Shown here: positions 22,837-32,506 of the stretch, piece by piece
Layout: each line of letters opens with the position of its first letter
How positions within the stretch are numbered: position 1 is the first letter of the stretch
Source: Clostridiales bacterium
GTDB lineage: Bacteria; Bacillota; Clostridia; Christensenellales; Aristaeellaceae
Direction of reading: 5' to 3'
NCBI GenBank assembly: GCA_024684375.1
Contig: JAIKWZ010000057.1
Span: 1 to 57,976, forward strand
Length of the DNA stretch: 57,976 nucleotides
Program-made: the position numbers and the translations under genes
The notes under the pieces: model-generated
What the model saw: the letters and a program-made list of their open reading frames with translations, nothing else
What the model was told of the DNA's origin: nothing
Database searches by the model: none

Positions 22837-25146
22837 TTATCGCGGCCCGTTTATGATCATCCGGGCACTCATTTCTCCGCATGTCGCGCGTATCGTCAGA
22901 GGGCCCTCTTCTTCGACGCGGACATAGGCGGCGGCATGGCCCAGATGGAAAGCGCAGGAACATGCTCCCGGCCCGCCGTCATCCGTAAGGAAATTTCCGT
23001 TATCCACTCCAAGCAGCGCGGCGTTCCCGTCGACGGACACGCTGACTTCGGGAGCGGAACGTTCCCAGACCTGACCATACTCATCCAACAGGAAGATATC
23101 GACCTGCGCCGTTTCGCCCGGGCGGACAGTTTTGTCCGGGAGCTCTATGCGGATCGAAGCGGGTCTGTCCGATGAGCGCAGTATCTCCTCCGCGGCCTTA
23201 TTCCCGTCTTTCCAGCCTTCGGCCCGCAGTACTCCGGGATGATAGGGCAGGAGCATATGCATCACCCTGTCTTCGCCGAATGTGCGGCAGACGCGCACGG
23301 GGTCATTGTTCAGATACAGCCGCACTTCGTCGCAGTTGGTCATCACGTACACCCGCATCATAAGGTCGTAGCGTTCGGCGTAAAAGTCGCCTCTCATAAG
23401 CGGGAAACCCCAATTGGCTCTTGCGCGATCGTCGTACGCCTTGCTGTCGGCAAAGCCCAGTTTCAGCACGGGCTTTTCGCTCCACTGGCTCTCCACGAAC
23501 CAGCTGCGGAGCTTTCTGTGAGCGGTACTGTCTACCGGGCAGCCCGGCCAGCCGAAACTGGGCCAGCCCGGGCACTCGCCCAGGTAATCCACTCCCGCCC
23601 ATACGAATCCGCCGGCTACATAGTCATGCTTTTTCACGTCCTCCCACGGGGAACGCTCAACTGTCTGGAACGCGCTGAGCTGCTCGTTCCTGTAATACGT
23701 GAACACTTCCGACCCGATAATGGCCTTCTTCATTCCGGCTTCCCTGAAAGCCTCATAGTAGCCTTCCATGTAGTTGCCCATGAATACATCCACGATATCG
23801 GCGTACCGAAGCACAAGGTCTGTCTTTTTCTTCAGTTCCGTATTGTCGTCCAGATATCCCCGCATGCAAAAACCGATCAGCGCCATTGACACGGGGCGGG
23901 ACGGATCGAGCCTGCGGCACGCTTCCGCCAGCTCTTTGAGCTTTTCGTAGAACAGTTCGGAATACTGTATCTCTACCTCGTTGCCTACGCTCCACAGCAC
24001 CACGCAGGGATGGTTCCTGTCCCGTTTCACCATACGCTCCAGGTCATCCATCCGGTCCGTATCAAAGATCTCCCCAAAGTACAGGGCGCTGTTGCACCAT
24101 TTGTCATAAAGCTCGTCTATCACCACGAGCCCCATCTCGTCGCACAGCTCATACAGCGCCTCACCGTGCGGATTGTGGCTGCAGCGTATCGCGTTGCAGC
24201 CCATGTCCCGCAATACCCGCAGCCTTCGGCGCAGTATCTCTTTGGGCATCACCGCGCCAAACACCCGCCCCGCGTCGTGGTGCAGGTTCGCGCCGTACAG
24301 CTTAACCTGTGCGTCGTTGAGCAAAAAGCCCCTGTCCCCGTCAAACACGGCGTCCCGGAAGCCTATAATCTCCTCGGCTTCGTCCGTCACACGGTCATTA
24401 TCGACAAGTCTCAGCTTCAGACGGTATAAATATGGGTTTTTTATATCCCACCGGCGGATATCGTTTACCGTAAAATGGGCTTCTGCCGCACCGCTTTTCA
24501 CGGGCGCGCTCGCCTCAGCCGCCTTCCGGCCGGAGTGGTCTTCCAGCAGGCACTCGACCTTCGAGTCACAGCCGGTTCCGTTCGCGCTCAGCCGGACCTC
24601 CACATCCGCGCAGAGCCCGTCCAGCTTGTATGATACCGACAGGCTCCACGGCGCGACATGGGCTTTATTCTTTACGAGCAGCCTTACTCCACGGTACAGC
24701 CCCGCGCCGCTGTACCAGCGGTCGCCCAGCGTATGCGCGTTGTCAACCTTGACGCAGATCAGGTTCTCCGCCCCGAATCTCAGGCCGCCGCTCAGCGTGA
24801 TCACTTCAGGGACATATCCGTACCGGTGGCCTCCGACACGCTCGCCGTTCAGATAGACATCGTAGAACCGCTGACAGCCGTCGATGATCATATAGACCGT
24901 CTTGTCCTTCCATTCCGGCAAAGCCGTGAACCGCTTGCGGTACCAGCCCACCTGCTCCCGCGAAAAATAGCCCTGGTTCCCGCCCAGCTCCATTTCCGGG
25001 TCTCTTCTGTTATGGATCTGCCAGTCATGGGGCAGCTCGACAGGCTGAAACTGTCTGTCGTCAAAGTTTTCTTTTTCCACACCGGAAGCAAGCGTGACGG
25101 CAAACTTCCATCCGTCATTAAAGCTGTATTCGTCAGAAAAAATCAT
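22837..25146 (-). CDS. Glycoside hydrolase family 2 (beta-galactosidase/beta-glucuronidase type)
   Basis: 769 residues from ATG 25146 (AAGGCGG 6 nt upstream), with no signal peptide, so cytoplasmic. An N-terminal sugar-binding jelly roll (VELPHDWQI, GWYRKRF, YLNGERVGGHRYGY) is followed by an Ig-like domain (about 160-265). A TIM barrel follows with acid/base Glu390 in WSVGNE, nucleophile Glu479 in IIGSE, and the RCSHNPHGEALYELCDEMG stretch. Extra C-terminal beta domains follow. Beta-galactosidase or beta-glucuronidase activity are both possible; the lyase and uronyl hydrolase neighbours favour trimming of a uronate-containing glycan. Confidence 0.92.
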   Translation of the reverse strand: MIFSDEYSFNDGWKFAVTLASGVEKENFDDRQFQPVELPHDWQIHNRRDPEMELGGNQGYFSREQVGWYRKRFTALPEWKDKTVYMIIDGCQRFYDVYLNGERVGGHRYGYVPEVITLSGGLRFGAENLICVKVDNAHTLGDRWYSGAGLYRGVRLLVKNKAHVAPWSLSVSYKLDGLCADVEVRLSANGTGCDSKVECLLEDHSGRKAAEASAPVKSGAAEAHFTVNDIRRWDIKNPYLYRLKLRLVDNDRVTDEAEEIIGFRDAVFDGDRGFLLNDAQVKLYGANLHHDAGRVFGAVMPKEILRRRLRVLRDMGCNAIRCSHNPHGEALYELCDEMGLVVIDELYDKWCNSALYFGEIFDTDRMDDLERMVKRDRNHPCVVLWSVGNEVEIQYSELFYEKLKELAEACRRLDPSRPVSMALIGFCMRGYLDDNTELKKKTDLVLRYADIVDVFMGNYMEGYYEAFREAGMKKAIIGSEVFTYYRNEQLSAFQTVERSPWEDVKKHDYVAGGFVWAGVDYLGECPGWPSFGWPGCPVDSTAHRKLRSWFVESQWSEKPVLKLGFADSKAYDDRARANWGFPLMRGDFYAERYDLMMRVYVMTNCDEVRLYLNNDPVRVCRTFGEDRVMHMLLPYHPGVLRAEGWKDGNKAAEEILRSSDRPASIRIELPDKTVRPGETAQVDIFLLDEYGQVWERSAPEVSVSVDGNAALLGVDNGNFLTDDGGPGACSCAFHLGHAAAYVRVEEEGPLTIRATCGEMSARMIINGPR

Positions 25147-25409
25147 TGTGATACCGCCTTTCTGTATTTGGAAAGTCACGCGCCTTAAGCCGCGGACAAA
25201 TGATGCTTCACCAATGATCCGGTCTATGCTTAGTATATCACATCATCCCAAACAAAACTATACATGAAAGAATATGCGCACCCCGGCAGGACTGGGATAT
25301 ACGAAAGTCGAATAAATAGCTATGCCTGCGATACATTACGTCAGGATATGCACCGGGCAGACCGCGGCGTTTTCATGCCGCACCATTCATGGAAAGGACC
25401 CATCAGATC

Positions 25410-26552
25410 ATGTCAAACTTTGACATCGTCACCGCGTTCAGGGACAAAGGCTGGCTGGATGAGATGAGCGCCAGGCTCACGCGCAAGATGGCCTACGGCG
25501 TAAAAAAGGCGCGGGAAGTGAGCTGGATGCCGTACACTGCTTCCGGCGGAGAGTGGTCGAAGACTGAGATCGGCTTCTGGACCAACGGCTTCTGGCCCGC
25601 GAGCATGTGGCAGATGTACCTTATGACCGGAGAAAAGCTCTTCCGTGAGGAAGCGCTCAGAGCCGAGCTCATGCTTGACGACGCGCTTAAGGACTTCAAA
25701 AACCTGAGCCACGACGTGGGCTTCATGTGGCTGATCCATTCCGGCGTGAGATACGCTCTGGAGCGCAACCGGGACAGTTTCGACCGCACACTGTTCGCGG
25801 CTGACATGCTGGCCTGCCGCTACAACGTGAACGGCTTTCTGCGGGCCTGGAATCCCGCGGGGCGCGAGGGCTGGGCCATAGTGGACTGCATGATGAACCT
25901 GCCCATACTGTACTGGGCCAGCAGGCAGACGGGCGATCCCCGTTACAGGCTGATGGCCATGAAGCACGCGGACACCACGATCAAATACTTTGTCAGGCCG
26001 GACGGCTCCTGCAACCACATAGTGATATTCGATCCTGAGACAGGGGAATACCTGGACAATCCCGGCGGGCAGGGGTACGCATCCGGTTCCAGCTGGAGCC
26101 GCGGGCAGGCGTGGGGGCTGTACGGCTTTACGCTCAGCTACATACACACGGGCAAACAGGAGTATATGGACACTGCCCGGCGTATCGCCGATTACTTCAT
26201 CAGCCAGGTGCGCGGCGACTGGCTGCCCAGGTGCGACTTCCGCCAGCCCGCCCAGCCCGTAGTCAGGGACGATTCCGCGGGCAACATCGCCGCCTGCGGC
26301 CTGCTGGAGCTGGCGCGCAGCCTTCCCGAGCCGGAGGGGCGGCAGTACTTCGACGCGGCGGTCAGCATACTCAAGGCACAGGAAAAAGACGCCGCCGACT
26401 GGACGGAGGATGATCCCGCCATATTCACCAAATGCACCGTGCTGTACAGCGAACCGAGCTGCCGCCACATCACCATGACATACGGCGACTACTTCTTCAT
26501 CGAAGCTGTCAACAAACTGCGCGGCGAGAAACTGTTGTTCTGGGACCCGTAG
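25410..26552 (+). CDS. Unsaturated glucuronyl hydrolase, GH88 family
   Basis: 380 residues from ATG 25410 (AAAGGA 11 nt upstream; ATG 25389 overlaps that site). It removes the 4,5-unsaturated uronic acid left by polysaccharide lyases. It has an alpha/alpha-barrel pattern with WTNGFWPASMWQ, Asp102 in SHDVGF and Asp159 in IVDCMMNLP. These are spaced as the catalytic Asp pair of GH88 (Asp88/Asp149 in the Bacillus enzyme). GYASGSSWSRGQAWGLYG is also typical. No signal peptide, so it acts on imported fragments. Divergent from the GH2 gene and facing the lyase gene. Confidence 0.92.
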   Translation: MSNFDIVTAFRDKGWLDEMSARLTRKMAYGVKKAREVSWMPYTASGGEWSKTEIGFWTNGFWPASMWQMYLMTGEKLFREEALRAELMLDDALKDFKNLSHDVGFMWLIHSGVRYALERNRDSFDRTLFAADMLACRYNVNGFLRAWNPAGREGWAIVDCMMNLPILYWASRQTGDPRYRLMAMKHADTTIKYFVRPDGSCNHIVIFDPETGEYLDNPGGQGYASGSSWSRGQAWGLYGFTLSYIHTGKQEYMDTARRIADYFISQVRGDWLPRCDFRQPAQPVVRDDSAGNIAACGLLELARSLPEPEGRQYFDAAVSILKAQEKDAADWTEDDPAIFTKCTVLYSEPSCRHITMTYGDYFFIEAVNKLRGEKLLFWDP

Positions 26553-26593
26553 GAAGCGTTCATCCGCGGCTTTTTTAAAGCCCGTTCAGACGC

Positions 26594-26641
26594 AAAACGG
26601 CGCGGCAGGGGCGATCACAGACCCTGCCGCGCCGTTTTTTT
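26594..26641. terminator. Bidirectional terminator between convergent genes
   Basis: AAAACGGCGCGGCAGGG and CCCTGCCGCGCCGTTTT form a near-perfect stem of about 17 bp with an 11-nt loop. It has an A-run before and a T-run after, serving both the uronyl hydrolase (plus) and the lyase operon (minus). Confidence 0.88.
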
Positions 26642-26681
26642 CCGGACCGGAAAGCGCGTCCATTGCAGAAGCGCGCCCGGT

Positions 26682-28520
26682 TCAGACGGCTTCAAATACC
26701 ATTTTTACCGTCACATCGCCGGGTCTGTCGGCTTTGGGTATCAGGTCAAGGGTATGGATGGTCCTGCCCTCGAGTTTCTGGTCCACAGGTTTTATGCTGA
26801 TGTCCAACTGAGTATCGTCATACACCAGCAGCACGCCTCCCGGCAAAATCACTCCGCGGTCTGTTTTTACGGGCTCGCCCGGGATGATGAGCCTGTCCTG
26901 TATATGCGCCGGGCGGTTCAGTTTGAAACAGTCGGTCACCGTCACCGTACCGTCAGCGCGTTTGCCCTTGACGGTCCGCGTAAAACCGTCAAGGCTGTCC
27001 GCTTTCAGGGTCCCGCTCAGGTCCAAGAATACGCTGTCCTCGTCATCCGAGCGCGTTACCGAAAACTGCCTGCAGCGGCAGCGGCCGTGGCCTTCCTGCT
27101 CCACGCCGTCCACGATCGGATAATTATGGCCGCCCGAGCGCGTGGCAAAATAGGTATAGCGTTTCTCGCTGAAGTAATCCTTGTCGTATTTCCCGCCCGA
27201 GGTGTCAGCTACCGGCATCGTGTCGCCGCGTATGATCACGAAAGTGCCCACATCGTTGTGGTTATGGCTCTCGCCGTTGTTGCCGCCCTTTACCAGCAAA
27301 TACAGCGCGTCCTGGGGCGTGCGGTAAAAGCCCATGAACAGCTCGCTCACGGGATATACGGCGCTTCTGGGATAAGTCTGCGCCGTACGGTCCGGCTGCA
27401 TCGTCCAGACCAGATGCCTGAGCATCAGGTTCCCGTGTTCCCAGGCGGACTCGAACGACGTCTTCGTGTCGCCCTGCGGGCACACGCTCACGCCCAGACT
27501 GCCCGTGTACCTGCGCACCGCCTCGTCAAGCACGCCGCGCCAGTTGCAGTCGCCGAAAGGAAGCTTTATGGAGGGCCCGAAGCAGCAGTCCGCTCCAAAC
27601 GCCGCCACCCTGTGCCATTTTTCATCTTCAAGCAGGTCGATTTTGCCGGCAGTCCTGCGCTTGAGCAGCTCCAGGAACATCAGCGTATACTCAAAACCGT
27701 ACTGCCAGTAGCCGAACCCTTCCGGGCTCGCGCCGTCATCCTTGTATCCGCTCTGATGGACGCTGATGCCTTCCAGCACCCTCAGGAGCACGGGTGCCAA
27801 CGTATCCGGATTGGTGATAAGGTAGATTGCGGCAATGCCGATCGAGCTCAAACACACGCCCGACCAGTTATTGCCGTTGATTTCAAAATGCGGATACGGT
27901 GACAGGCTCATGTAAGGTTTGAGCACCCGTTCTACGCATTCCTGCCTTGCCCAGCGCAGTAGATTGGCGTCAACGATTCCTTCAAGCGTCTGGGCCATCT
28001 CCGCCAGTATCGCCGCGCCCGAACATGAACACAGGTCGATGCACTGTTTGCGGCTGCGTCCGATACCGCGTATGCGTCCTGTCTCGTCGTACGGGTCCAC
28101 CGGTATGTCCCAGTAGTCGTTGAGCACATTCTCAAAATGGTGCGCGGACAGCGACCAGCTGTGCAGATGCAAATATGCGTACAGTATGTCTTCACACTCG
28201 GCTTTCGCGCCCGGGATATCCAGCAGCGCCGCGAGCCACATGCGGTTGAGCCGTGTGCGGATCGCGTACATCTGGCGGTCATAATCGCTTCTCTGCCCGC
28301 GCCGTTTCCAGTCTGCCAGAGCCTGGTAAGTGGGCGCTTCGATAGGCGTATTCCTATAGTCTTCGGTATACTTTTCAAATGTCGGCAGCACCCAGGCGTA
28401 ATCAGGGTCGTTCCGGGCGGTGTCCGCGGCTTTTTCCCGGGCATCCGCGTACAGGGCGTAGGGCATGTTCTCCCCGGCTTTCAGGGCTGTCAGGATCTCG
28501 TAGAGCGTGTAGTGCTTCAT
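26682..28520 (-). CDS. Heparinase II/III-like polysaccharide lyase
   Basis: 612 residues from ATG 28520 (GGGAGGCG 8 nt upstream); the start overlaps the permease stop as ATGA. An N-terminal alpha/alpha toroid (about 1-330) contains HFEINGNNWSGVCLSSIGIA and DGASPEGFGYWQYG. The C-terminal beta-sandwich contains GGNNGESHNHNDVGTFVI and RSGGHNYPIVDG, the hallmark of heparinase II/III and alginate/oligouronide lyase families. No signal peptide, so it probably cleaves imported oligosaccharides. The product, an unsaturated uronide, would feed the GH88 enzyme. The exact PL family and substrate cannot be told by eye. Confidence 0.88.
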   Translation of the reverse strand: MKHYTLYEILTALKAGENMPYALYADAREKAADTARNDPDYAWVLPTFEKYTEDYRNTPIEAPTYQALADWKRRGQRSDYDRQMYAIRTRLNRMWLAALLDIPGAKAECEDILYAYLHLHSWSLSAHHFENVLNDYWDIPVDPYDETGRIRGIGRSRKQCIDLCSCSGAAILAEMAQTLEGIVDANLLRWARQECVERVLKPYMSLSPYPHFEINGNNWSGVCLSSIGIAAIYLITNPDTLAPVLLRVLEGISVHQSGYKDDGASPEGFGYWQYGFEYTLMFLELLKRRTAGKIDLLEDEKWHRVAAFGADCCFGPSIKLPFGDCNWRGVLDEAVRRYTGSLGVSVCPQGDTKTSFESAWEHGNLMLRHLVWTMQPDRTAQTYPRSAVYPVSELFMGFYRTPQDALYLLVKGGNNGESHNHNDVGTFVIIRGDTMPVADTSGGKYDKDYFSEKRYTYFATRSGGHNYPIVDGVEQEGHGRCRCRQFSVTRSDDEDSVFLDLSGTLKADSLDGFTRTVKGKRADGTVTVTDCFKLNRPAHIQDRLIIPGEPVKTDRGVILPGGVLLVYDDTQLDISIKPVDQKLEGRTIHTLDLIPKADRPGDVTVKMVFEAV

Positions 28521-29455
28521 CCTTTTACGCCTCCCAGAGTAAGACCGGTCATAAAGTACTTCTGGAGGAACGGGTACACGCACATTATGGGCACGGTCGC
28601 GATGATGATCTGCGCCGCCTGGTTGTTTTTGGACGTTATCTGGGCGTACTTCTGCATTTCCTCAATGGTCAGCGTGGAAAAGTTAGGCGTGGTGACGACC
28701 TGCCTTAAGTACGTCTGCAGCGGGTAATCCCTCGACCTGGCCATGTACAGCATGCCGCTGAACCAGTCGTTCCAGTGTCCCACGCCCGTAAACAGCGCCA
28801 TTGACGCGATAACTGGCACGGAAAGCGGCACATACACTTTCACCATCACCTGGAACGAGTTCGCGCCGTCAACTATGGCCGCCTCTTCAAGCTCGGAGGG
28901 CACGTTGCGGAAGAAGTTCATCACCATGAAGCAGTTCCAGAGGCTCAGCATGCCGGGGACCACCAAAGCCCAGAACGTGTTCGTCAGGCCTATCCAGCTC
29001 ATCACCAGATACATGGGGATCAGTCCGCCGCCGGTCAGCATGGCTATGATCATCAGCACCTTGAACAGCGGATTCAGCGGGCAGGCCTCCTTCGATTTGC
29101 TTAGGGGATAGGCCGTGATGACCAGCATGGACAGTGAAAACGTAACGCCCACGATCACCCGTCCCACGGATATGCCGAACGCGCGCATGAATGCGGGATG
29201 GTCCAGAGCGTATTTGTACGCGTCGGTGTTGAATTCTATCGGCCACAATGACACGATGCCGGCTTTTATGGGATCAGAGCCTGAGAATGAAAGCGCGATA
29301 AGGTGTATGAACGGTATGATGCAGCTTGCGCCGAGTATGCCGAGTATGCCGTAGATGAGCATGGTGAACAGTTTTTCCACCGGGGAGGAACGTATCTGGC
29401 GGTTTCGCGTCATTACCAGGTTTTTTTCTTTTTCGACGACGGTCTCGTTTGCCAC
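28517..29455 (-). CDS. Carbohydrate ABC permease (LplC/YtcP type)
   Basis: 312 residues, six predicted helices. The cytoplasmic EAA loop ELEEAAIVDGANSFQVMVKV identifies the ABC type I sugar permease. The last 20 residues (PFLQKYFMTGLTLGGVKG) are the standard end of the YtcP/LplC subfamily that pairs with LplB-type permeases and large binding proteins. Together with the next upstream permease it forms the membrane channel of the oligosaccharide importer. Confidence 0.93.
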   Translation of the reverse strand: MANETVVEKEKNLVMTRNRQIRSSPVEKLFTMLIYGILGILGASCIIPFIHLIALSFSGSDPIKAGIVSLWPIEFNTDAYKYALDHPAFMRAFGISVGRVIVGVTFSLSMLVITAYPLSKSKEACPLNPLFKVLMIIAMLTGGGLIPMYLVMSWIGLTNTFWALVVPGMLSLWNCFMVMNFFRNVPSELEEAAIVDGANSFQVMVKVYVPLSVPVIASMALFTGVGHWNDWFSGMLYMARSRDYPLQTYLRQVVTTPNFSTLTIEEMQKYAQITSKNNQAAQIIIATVPIMCVYPFLQKYFMTGLTLGGVKG

Positions 29456-29471
29456 GCTTTTCTCCCTCCCC

Positions 29472-30413
29472 TCAGAAAACTTTATAGCCGACGGCTTTTT
29501 CGGCTATCTTATAGCTGCAGACCAGCAGCACCGAACCGATCACGCTCTTGACCATGCCGATGGCCGTGGACAGCGCGTACTGGCTGTCCAGTATGCCCAG
29601 GCGGTATATGAACGTGTCGAGCACGTCCGCCGTTTTGTACACGCGCTCGTTATACAGGTTGAATATCTGGTCAAAACCGGCGTTAAGTATGCCGGGTATA
29701 GAGAGTATCAGGTTGAGCATGATTATGGGCAGGATGCCCGGCAGCGTTATATGGACGGCTCTCTGCAAACGGTTGGCGCCGTCGATGGTCGCCGCTTCAT
29801 ACAGCGCGGGGTCTATGCCCGTGAGCGCGGCCATATATATGATCGTGCCCCAGCCAAAGCCTTTCCAGACGTCCGATACCACCAGCACGCCCCTGAACGT
29901 GGAATTGCTGCCCAGGAAATACACGGGCGCGCCGCCGAACAGTTTTATTATGTGGTTTATCAGGCCGTTGTCCGGGTCAAGCATGCTGCGAAGTATGCCC
30001 GCGAGTATTACCCAGCTCACAAAGTGCGGTATGTAAACAAGGGTCTGGATAGTGCGCTTGTAAGTGGAATTTGTGACCTCGTGCAGCATGAGGCTTACGA
30101 GGATAGGCGCCGTGAATCCGAAGCAGAGCTTGAGCAGCGCTATTTCCACCGTGTTTTTGACGATGTTCCAGAATCCGGGATACATCGTGAATATATATCT
30201 GAAATTGTCAAGTCCCTTCCAGCCGCTGTTGAAAACGCCGGTCGAGAGCTTGAAATCCTGAAATCCGATCACAAGGCCGAACAAAGGCGCAAATTCGAAT
30301 ATCCCCAGATAAATAAAGCCGGGTATCAGCATCGCGCAGAGCATATAGTCCGTGCGCACGCTCTTTTTATGGCGTTTTACAGGCAGGAGCGTCCCGGCGC
30401 CGGCAGAAGTCAT
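29472..30413 (-). CDS. Carbohydrate ABC permease (LplB/YteP type)
   Basis: 313 residues; AAAGGGGGG precedes the ATG. The start PVKRHKKSVRTDYMLCAMLI and the EAA loop LYEAATIDGANRLQRAVHIT, with final residues EKAVGYKVF, identify the LplB/YteP subfamily. It lacks its own ATPase gene nearby, as usual for this family, which shares an MsmX-type ATPase encoded elsewhere. Confidence 0.93.
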   Translation of the reverse strand: MTSAGAGTLLPVKRHKKSVRTDYMLCAMLIPGFIYLGIFEFAPLFGLVIGFQDFKLSTGVFNSGWKGLDNFRYIFTMYPGFWNIVKNTVEIALLKLCFGFTAPILVSLMLHEVTNSTYKRTIQTLVYIPHFVSWVILAGILRSMLDPDNGLINHIIKLFGGAPVYFLGSNSTFRGVLVVSDVWKGFGWGTIIYMAALTGIDPALYEAATIDGANRLQRAVHITLPGILPIIMLNLILSIPGILNAGFDQIFNLYNERVYKTADVLDTFIYRLGILDSQYALSTAIGMVKSVIGSVLLVCSYKIAEKAVGYKVF

Positions 30414-30506
30414 GGCTTGAGCCCCCCTTTAGCGGTAGGAGTCATTGGTCCGCAGTTTCGGATAAATACCGCAAGTGTGTTTAATGCGAATCGCGGGAGA
30501 TTATCA

Positions 30507-30538
30507 GGGGCTGCCCGCCGCTGCAGGCAGGCAGCCCC
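30507..30538. terminator. Intergenic stem-loop between binding protein and permease genes
   Basis: GGGGCTGCC (30507-30515) and GGCAGCCCC (30530-30538) pair fully. On the minus (operon) strand no U-run follows, so it is probably an mRNA-stabilising or attenuating hairpin that keeps binding-protein levels above permease levels. On the plus strand it is followed by CTTTTT. Confidence 0.5.
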
Positions 30539-30568
30539 CTTTTTAAGGTTGCTGAGCTTATCCGGATA

Positions 30569-32200
30569 TCAGCGGCCTTCGTTGACCTGAGAGGTCAGCA
30601 GCGCGCCGCCCATGTCATTCCAGCCCTGTACGAACTCTTCGAAAGTGGTGTTCTCGGTGCCGCAGATGTAGTTTACGTAGAAGGTGTTCTCATACTGCGT
30701 GAGGGCGCCCCAGAGGCGGTCATAGTCCTCGCTCTTCTCGGTCAGAGCGTCGAAGATGAATGTGTCGTTGTTGTACAGCTCATAGAAGTTGTAGAAGATG
30801 CTGCCTACGCCGCCAAAGAGCTTGTACATGCCCCAGGAAGCCTTCATGGCGTCTTTGTCGCCCGCCTCAGCGGCTGCCAGGTATTTCTGGACGTTGTCAT
30901 ACTGCTGCTGATAGTGCGGCTGCTCCGCCAGATACTGGGTGTTGCCGTCCAGCGCTTCCTTAACGGCCCAGCCGGTCAGGGTGTTCACGTTGGGCACGCT
31001 CCAGTAGCGAATGGTGGGGTTATGCATATGGACGCTGATCTCGGTGCCGTCTTCCTTCTTCACGGTGTGGAAGCGGTCGGTCTGCTGCAGGTCGGGGTCG
31101 GTATTCACGGAGCAGGTGTGGTTAAAGAGCCTGAGCACGGCTTCGGGATGCTCGCACTCCGCGTTCACGCAGATGTAGGTGATGGAAGCAGCGGAGCCGG
31201 TGCCCTGCACGTGGAAGTCGTCGTTGGTCTCGGAGCCGGGTACGGAGATCATATCCCAGTCGATCACGCTGCCGTCTTCAGTAGTGATGGGCAGGGGCCA
31301 GGTGGCTACCCAGTAGTCGGAGGGCAGTATGCCGACTTCGCCGTTTTTGATGTAGGCGGTCACGTTGTCGCTGACTTCGGTGGCGAAAGTGGGCTGGATG
31401 TAGCCGTTGTCATACAGATCCTTGTAAATGTCAAGGGCAGTGTGCATGTTCTCGGTCGTGGGGCTGTAGACCAGCTTGCCGTCCTCGCCTTCGATCCACA
31501 GGCCGGGATACGCGCCGTAGGCGTTGCAGACCGCCTGCATGTCAGTATAGCCGCTGCCGGTAACTTTGTCCGTGAGGACGAAAGCGTACTTGGCCAGGCC
31601 CTGGTCCACGAACGCCTTGCCCAGGTCGATCAGCTCTTCCATGGTGGTGGGGAGCTCGGCATTGACCGCTTCCCTGTAATCGTGGCGGATGAAGATGGAA
31701 CGGCTCACGGTGCCGAAGCCGGAAGTCGTCAGAGCGTAGCGGCGTCCGTCCACGAACGCGGCCTGCTGCGCGGCCTCAGGCTGCGCTTCCAGCACTTTTT
31801 CCTTCAGGTAAGGATAGATATTGTTGTCATAATACTCGGTCAGGTCAGCCAGTTTGCCGGTGGCCTGCAGTTCCCTGAACTGCTTCTGGTTGAGCACCAG
31901 CAGATCCGGCAGTTCGCCTGTCAGCATGGCCATGGCGAACTTGGTGTTGTAGGCTTCATCGGTGTTGGCGTTCCACATCACTTCGATCTTGATGTTGAAG
32001 CGCTCGAGCCACTCGCGGGTCCACTCGTTGTCTTCCCATGTCCATGAGCCGTCCTCGCTGTCGGCGCCGTTGACGACGACACGCACGGTCACAGGCTCGT
32101 CAAAACGTCCGAAATACGGGTCATCCTCCGCGTGGGCAGTTATCGCCATCGCGGAAAACAACATGCAAAGAGCAAGCAGGAGAGTCAAAAGTCTTTTCAT
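30569..32200 (-). CDS. Large extracellular sugar-binding protein of ABC importer (LipO type)
   Basis: 543 residues from ATG 32200 (AAAGGAG 9 nt upstream; an adjacent ATG at 32203 is possible). Signal peptide MKRLLTLLLALCMLFSAMAITAHA-E. The body has the pattern of large family 1 solute-binding proteins paired with LplB/YtcP permeases: NTDEAYNTKFAMAMLTGELPDLL, and YPGLWIEGEDGKLVYSP. The signal ends in an AHA-type site; the only Cys (LALC) is a poor lipobox, so membrane anchoring is not obvious. Its strong promoter just upstream drives the binding protein, two permeases and lyase as one operon. Confidence 0.92.
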   Translation of the reverse strand: MKRLLTLLLALCMLFSAMAITAHAEDDPYFGRFDEPVTVRVVVNGADSEDGSWTWEDNEWTREWLERFNIKIEVMWNANTDEAYNTKFAMAMLTGELPDLLVLNQKQFRELQATGKLADLTEYYDNNIYPYLKEKVLEAQPEAAQQAAFVDGRRYALTTSGFGTVSRSIFIRHDYREAVNAELPTTMEELIDLGKAFVDQGLAKYAFVLTDKVTGSGYTDMQAVCNAYGAYPGLWIEGEDGKLVYSPTTENMHTALDIYKDLYDNGYIQPTFATEVSDNVTAYIKNGEVGILPSDYWVATWPLPITTEDGSVIDWDMISVPGSETNDDFHVQGTGSAASITYICVNAECEHPEAVLRLFNHTCSVNTDPDLQQTDRFHTVKKEDGTEISVHMHNPTIRYWSVPNVNTLTGWAVKEALDGNTQYLAEQPHYQQQYDNVQKYLAAAEAGDKDAMKASWGMYKLFGGVGSIFYNFYELYNNDTFIFDALTEKSEDYDRLWGALTQYENTFYVNYICGTENTTFEEFVQGWNDMGGALLTSQVNEGR

Positions 32201-32250
32201 CATTTCCACTCCTTTTTTCTTTTTTTCGAGCTGAAGCTCCGTCACCTAAC

Positions 32251-32279
32251 ATTTTACTCATATTCCCTGTGATTGTCAA
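32251..32279 (-). promoter_or_regulatory. Promoter of the glycan uptake operon
   Basis: Minus strand: -35 TTGACA (32274-32279), 17-nt spacer, -10 TAAAAT (32251-32256), about 50 nt before the start of the large binding-protein gene. Confidence 0.8.
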
Positions 32280-32456
32280 GCGAAAAGCACAAACGGCAGC
32301 CGTCAGATTTATTATATTTGCCAATAATGAAAAGAAACATATCAGTAATGGCCGACGCCTGACGATCGCCGGGAAGCGAAAGCATCCCGTGGCCCGTTCA
32401 CACCGGATATCGCGGCAGTATCGGTCCCGAATGATGAAACGGCGCTGTTAAGTACA

Positions 32457-32490
32457 GCAAAAAAACGGCGGAAGATATTCCTCCGCCGCG
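32457..32490 (-). terminator. Terminator of the rhamnose/ribose-type importer operon
   Basis: On the minus strand CGGCGGA and TCCGCCG pair around a short loop, followed by seven Ts, about 20 nt after the binding-protein stop. The binding protein is thus the last gene of its operon. Confidence 0.8.
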
Positions 32491-32506
32491 CCTGTAAGGT
32501 TATAGA

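Noticed and set aside
26754..27902. 382-codon forward frame opposite the heparinase-like gene
   Set aside because: The minus-strand lyase has clear domain motifs; this frame has none.
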